Shown: positions 53,201 to 53,624 of the stretch, piece after piece
Layout of the letters: every line of letters starts with the position of its first letter
Numbering within the stretch: position 1 is the stretch's first letter
Assembly (NCBI GenBank): GCA_944324185.1
Contig: CALUVI010000009.1
Location: 1 to 53,624 of the forward strand
Reading direction: 5' to 3'
Length of the DNA stretch: 53,624 bases
DNA from: Candidatus Gastranaerophilales bacterium
GTDB taxonomy: Bacteria; Cyanobacteriota; Vampirovibrionia; Gastranaerophilales; Gastranaerophilaceae
Notes under the pieces: generated by a model
Seen by the model: the letters and a program-made list of their open reading frames with translations, nothing else
What the model was told of the DNA's origin: nothing
The model's database searches: none
Position numbers and translations under genes: made by a program

Positions 53201-53621
53201 GGGCGCAACAATATTCCGAAACCTCGATGCAATCGGTATCTCCGTTGATTCGGCGAGCGCAAGCAATATTTCTACATCAAATTCAAGTATTATTAGCCTG
53301 ACATTTGATAAAGAAAAATTCTTTGACGCATACGAAGCCGAGCACGACGCTGTTAAAGATCTCTTAATCGGCGGAGTTGATAACAAAGGTATCTTTACGC
53401 AGGTGGAAACTCTTCTTGAGAACTCGCTGCAGGCTGTATCAGGATATTTTGCTATCACTGAAAAGTCTTTCCAGAGACAAATCGATAATCTGAATGAAAA
53501 AATCCGAAAAGAAAATACTGCTATAGAAAAATACCGCGCAAGACTTGAAAAGAAATTCTCTTCAATGGATCTCCTCATCGGTCAAATGCAGCAGCAATAC
53601 AGCTCCTTCCTCGGGGTGTAA
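47217..53621 (+). CDS. fliD: Giant FliD-like flagellar filament cap protein
   Basis: FliD caps the flagellum and guides flagellin assembly. Residues 1-115 match the FliD N-terminal domain (SFSGLASGLDTSSWVESL...coiled coil...KLATETQAIS). Residues about 1925-2134 match the C-terminal domain, ending in coiled coil and SMDLLIGQMQQQYSSFLG. Between them lie about 15 degenerate repeats of 95-140 residues with the hook-IN pattern L..LGI..G...I..NG......I..D.TL.DL...L...GI.A....G.L.I. At 2134 residues it is three to four times normal FliD length (about 450-700). ATG 47217 with AGGA nine bases upstream. No signal peptide, as expected for the flagellar export route. No other flagellar gene is in the window; an adhesin-like role is possible. 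Confidence 0.88.
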   Translation: MSISFSGLASGLDTSSWVESLTALREAKVETYEEEKTSVESLQETLSNIKSFFSSFRSMIEKVTDASFGIPTMDIFAQKLATSTDTSVLTAAATTEAEEGTYDVFVDKLATETQAISGLNTTKTIIESQTATLDSSLKSIGVRAGEIGVTVNGTKHVLELAEDDTIQDLIKKLQNIGVSANYNETSGIFSVNLDSDDIDDTLTVQDDGTVGTGIVEALNLSETGGYESGELKLTNSQTVTVVATDGTKLSELGEINSGKIQINANNTSFTIDISEDMTLKELVDKLNANGVNASLGKDGVLTITDAEIVDAGNTGILEGLGLETDVNSKTQTSKGLSYEAVITTVEKADGRTKLGELEGWEDSITSLVAENTSGLKTTISVNKDTTLDEVVTRLKDAGVSAVLNSDGVLTVSGGEVSGAAADLLGISSGSENTSNIYTSGNTLYTTKVDYANRYNTLKELGINLSVPSGEKGFAVYDSKNQLVAELNFNENTTIDDIFTELAKHGITGNISNGAISLYSSKGNFVRGSIVEQLGITDAMEVTMTGSVGGNFAITTAIEATSTFAEAGVKAAGRSLNIKNKGGNIMGTVSITSNAQTFQDLFDMLANYDIKANLYDGYITLSSNDYYVDGDLADILGIDVVEGTKTAGKTQNALKSLYNTIYTGVATEASAIGNYVEASQSFYQDAFDALDGSTEAGYLIIRKGDNKEYITVKKSTTFGELFTKLEKYGIEASLVNGVISYDFSNIDPDIEISQEGVVHEYIYSYASSDGMHYETRSYSTTLDTLEIAGKSFFKTTTITTTSTQGISTTSSSSYVELTSDPITDSARFGDLNLAGKTLVLSNGSTYKTITISSTMTVGDLKNTLAQQYNTTMTVVDNKFKFKYNYNGQSNPYYVTLNGTFFEYYGLYYSYTTTTTNTLVTGSKFTYTASNGQTSVLTESTELSDLEMMTSWISSPYIYLYRNYNTDSYYKTINLRDYRSYTVGEMIDALKDEGLILSINNGQLSIGINDDEICGFKIAPGRNYTSFLGLNAGIYYSTEVSTANKINSYNRPVKEDYKLVDMGMQTGTVNILRTIDIASGSNIRHNMTITESTTIGDLVDWVNREVDGISASFSDGKLTLTGSDSTYINWLDSNFASLFNLAYGQDKTFKVTTQTQKIVTPNNFQTSQLYTGIQTNQILYNNDTTLGDLGLEGEGTVSILTKEGVSRRFTVDSSTTFAEFNRLLGDGVSFTWNSSSTTLTLAGTEQAWITSMSDNLESALNITVGLNKSYSNTSSGKANAVSDRQVVVSTGQSGDTSAYHTTYSNKTIGSIFVLGTGAAEGGATLASLQKPDGTALTFDTSGNASLIINTQDKEGFARNTTINFNKTQSLNSVFNTLASYGINASIDGSGRVVITSTSLADFNISGSLGDFLLGDYVKNYDTKTEGLKKVTTATQNTAATEDTLLSEFGVTSGEFYIYNNGVRYTALISSDETLGSFMNTLESFGIQTGLMSSGTESKLLVLGQGNSYISKSNNSANASNIVEQLFGSSAPDTSLSYSSSGEVYKTVTSIQTATEDASLSAFDTAWGGTTLKTAGNLVIATPDGNISTIKIRETDTIGSLIDKLETAGITASFNNGKLYIYGGASIVANGTTSSLGNPNAGLELNLKNNLDGMMFSTDKVQETTTIIEEHSFSAASYADLNTKLSTLNITGGTLSVYRNGQKILLNIEADDTFSDLRAMLASKYSDLDLKFEEGHLIFYSKDDDVSVEVGNTTDTSNFLAVTGLIKEDNQAKSARALYTVNSDSLVTADGIFRAGKVTTGSFTIGTAVINIGSNTTIADIVSQINNNEDTNATAYWDSIDGKLVIEARTSGAALINIEAGTSNFTDIMGYTSSEWNPDGTIKSTRMNIETQTLGSNAQFRINGTSYTASSNTVTSDITRLKGVTLNLNGLTAGSAVKVTVENDKESVATALSDIVDSYNELMKNVDEAIANDGALHNQTTLKMIRNQLRSLMTSSDRGATIFRNLDAIGISVDSASASNISTSNSSIISLTFDKEKFFDAYEAEHDAVKDLLIGGVDNKGIFTQVETLLENSLQAVSGYFAITEKSFQRQIDNLNEKIRKENTAIEKYRARLEKKFSSMDLLIGQMQQQYSSFLGV

Positions 53622-53624
53622 TAT

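Overview
The window is AT-rich, gene-dense bacterial chromosome from a Gram-negative, diderm organism. lpxK and kdsB imply lipid A/Kdo lipopolysaccharide. A flagellar cap protein, a CheA/MCP chemosensory system, several two-component systems and diguanylate cyclases imply a motile or surface-attaching, c-di-GMP-using cell. No photosynthesis genes are seen. Gene content, codon usage and abundant short intergenic palindromes fit a gut-associated non-photosynthetic relative of Cyanobacteria (Vampirovibrionia/Gastranaerophilales), but that placement is inference; a 16S, RpoB or ribosomal-protein tree would decide it. No transposase, integrase, phage gene, CRISPR array, tRNA or rRNA was found.

Layout. 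1-9883 is mostly plus strand: prmC, pgi, a GAF-GGDEF cyclase, tsaE-tsaB, an endonuclease IV-like TIM barrel, dnaN and a small conserved-looking protein, with a minus-strand oadG-like pair near 1.1-1.8 kb and a 51-aa minus-strand ORF upstream of dnaN. 9880-26551 is minus strand: a GlmS isomerase-domain protein, a 52-aa ORF, a degenerate PilB-like ATPase, a histidine kinase/response regulator pair, nitroreductase, a GH57 glycosidase, a secreted protein, a second kinase/OmpR-type regulator pair, an Fmt-like formyltransferase, a C_GCAxxG_C_C protein, a PPP-like phosphatase and typA. 26724-29667 is plus strand: a dehydratase/ketoreductase/ketosynthase cassette resembling apeP-apeQ-apeR, then a secreted matrixin protease. 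29664-40080 is a chemosensory island. CheA-REC and a membrane MCP lie on the minus strand; divergent from them are REC-GGDEF, a double CheW protein, a 929-aa FimV-like membrane scaffold and a solute-binding lipoprotein. 40121-46253 is minus strand: rnpB, lpxK, kdsB, a methyltransferase, a small protein, rpmA, rplU and a MATE transporter. The window closes with a 2134-aa FliD-like gene on the plus strand.

Two features stand out. First, a 193-bp segment (46357-46549) between the MATE gene and giant fliD is bounded by perfect 28-bp inverted repeats and contains a near-consensus extended -10 promoter that now points at the MATE gene. It has the form of an invertible promoter (phase switch), with paired operators or a MITE as alternatives. 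Second, the longer intergenic gaps are filled by a small set of unrelated palindromic modules, reused, nested and combined. One 122-bp composite recurs inverted 15 kb away with 3 mismatches, and one module sits in frame inside prmC.

FliD has about 15 degenerate hook-IN-like repeats between ordinary FliD ends, and its codon usage changes along its length. The chemosensory island could connect a ligand-binding lipoprotein, an MCP without a sensor domain, CheA, c-di-GMP synthesis and a polar-scaffold-like protein in one surface-behaviour pathway; this link is inferred from gene order and domain content.
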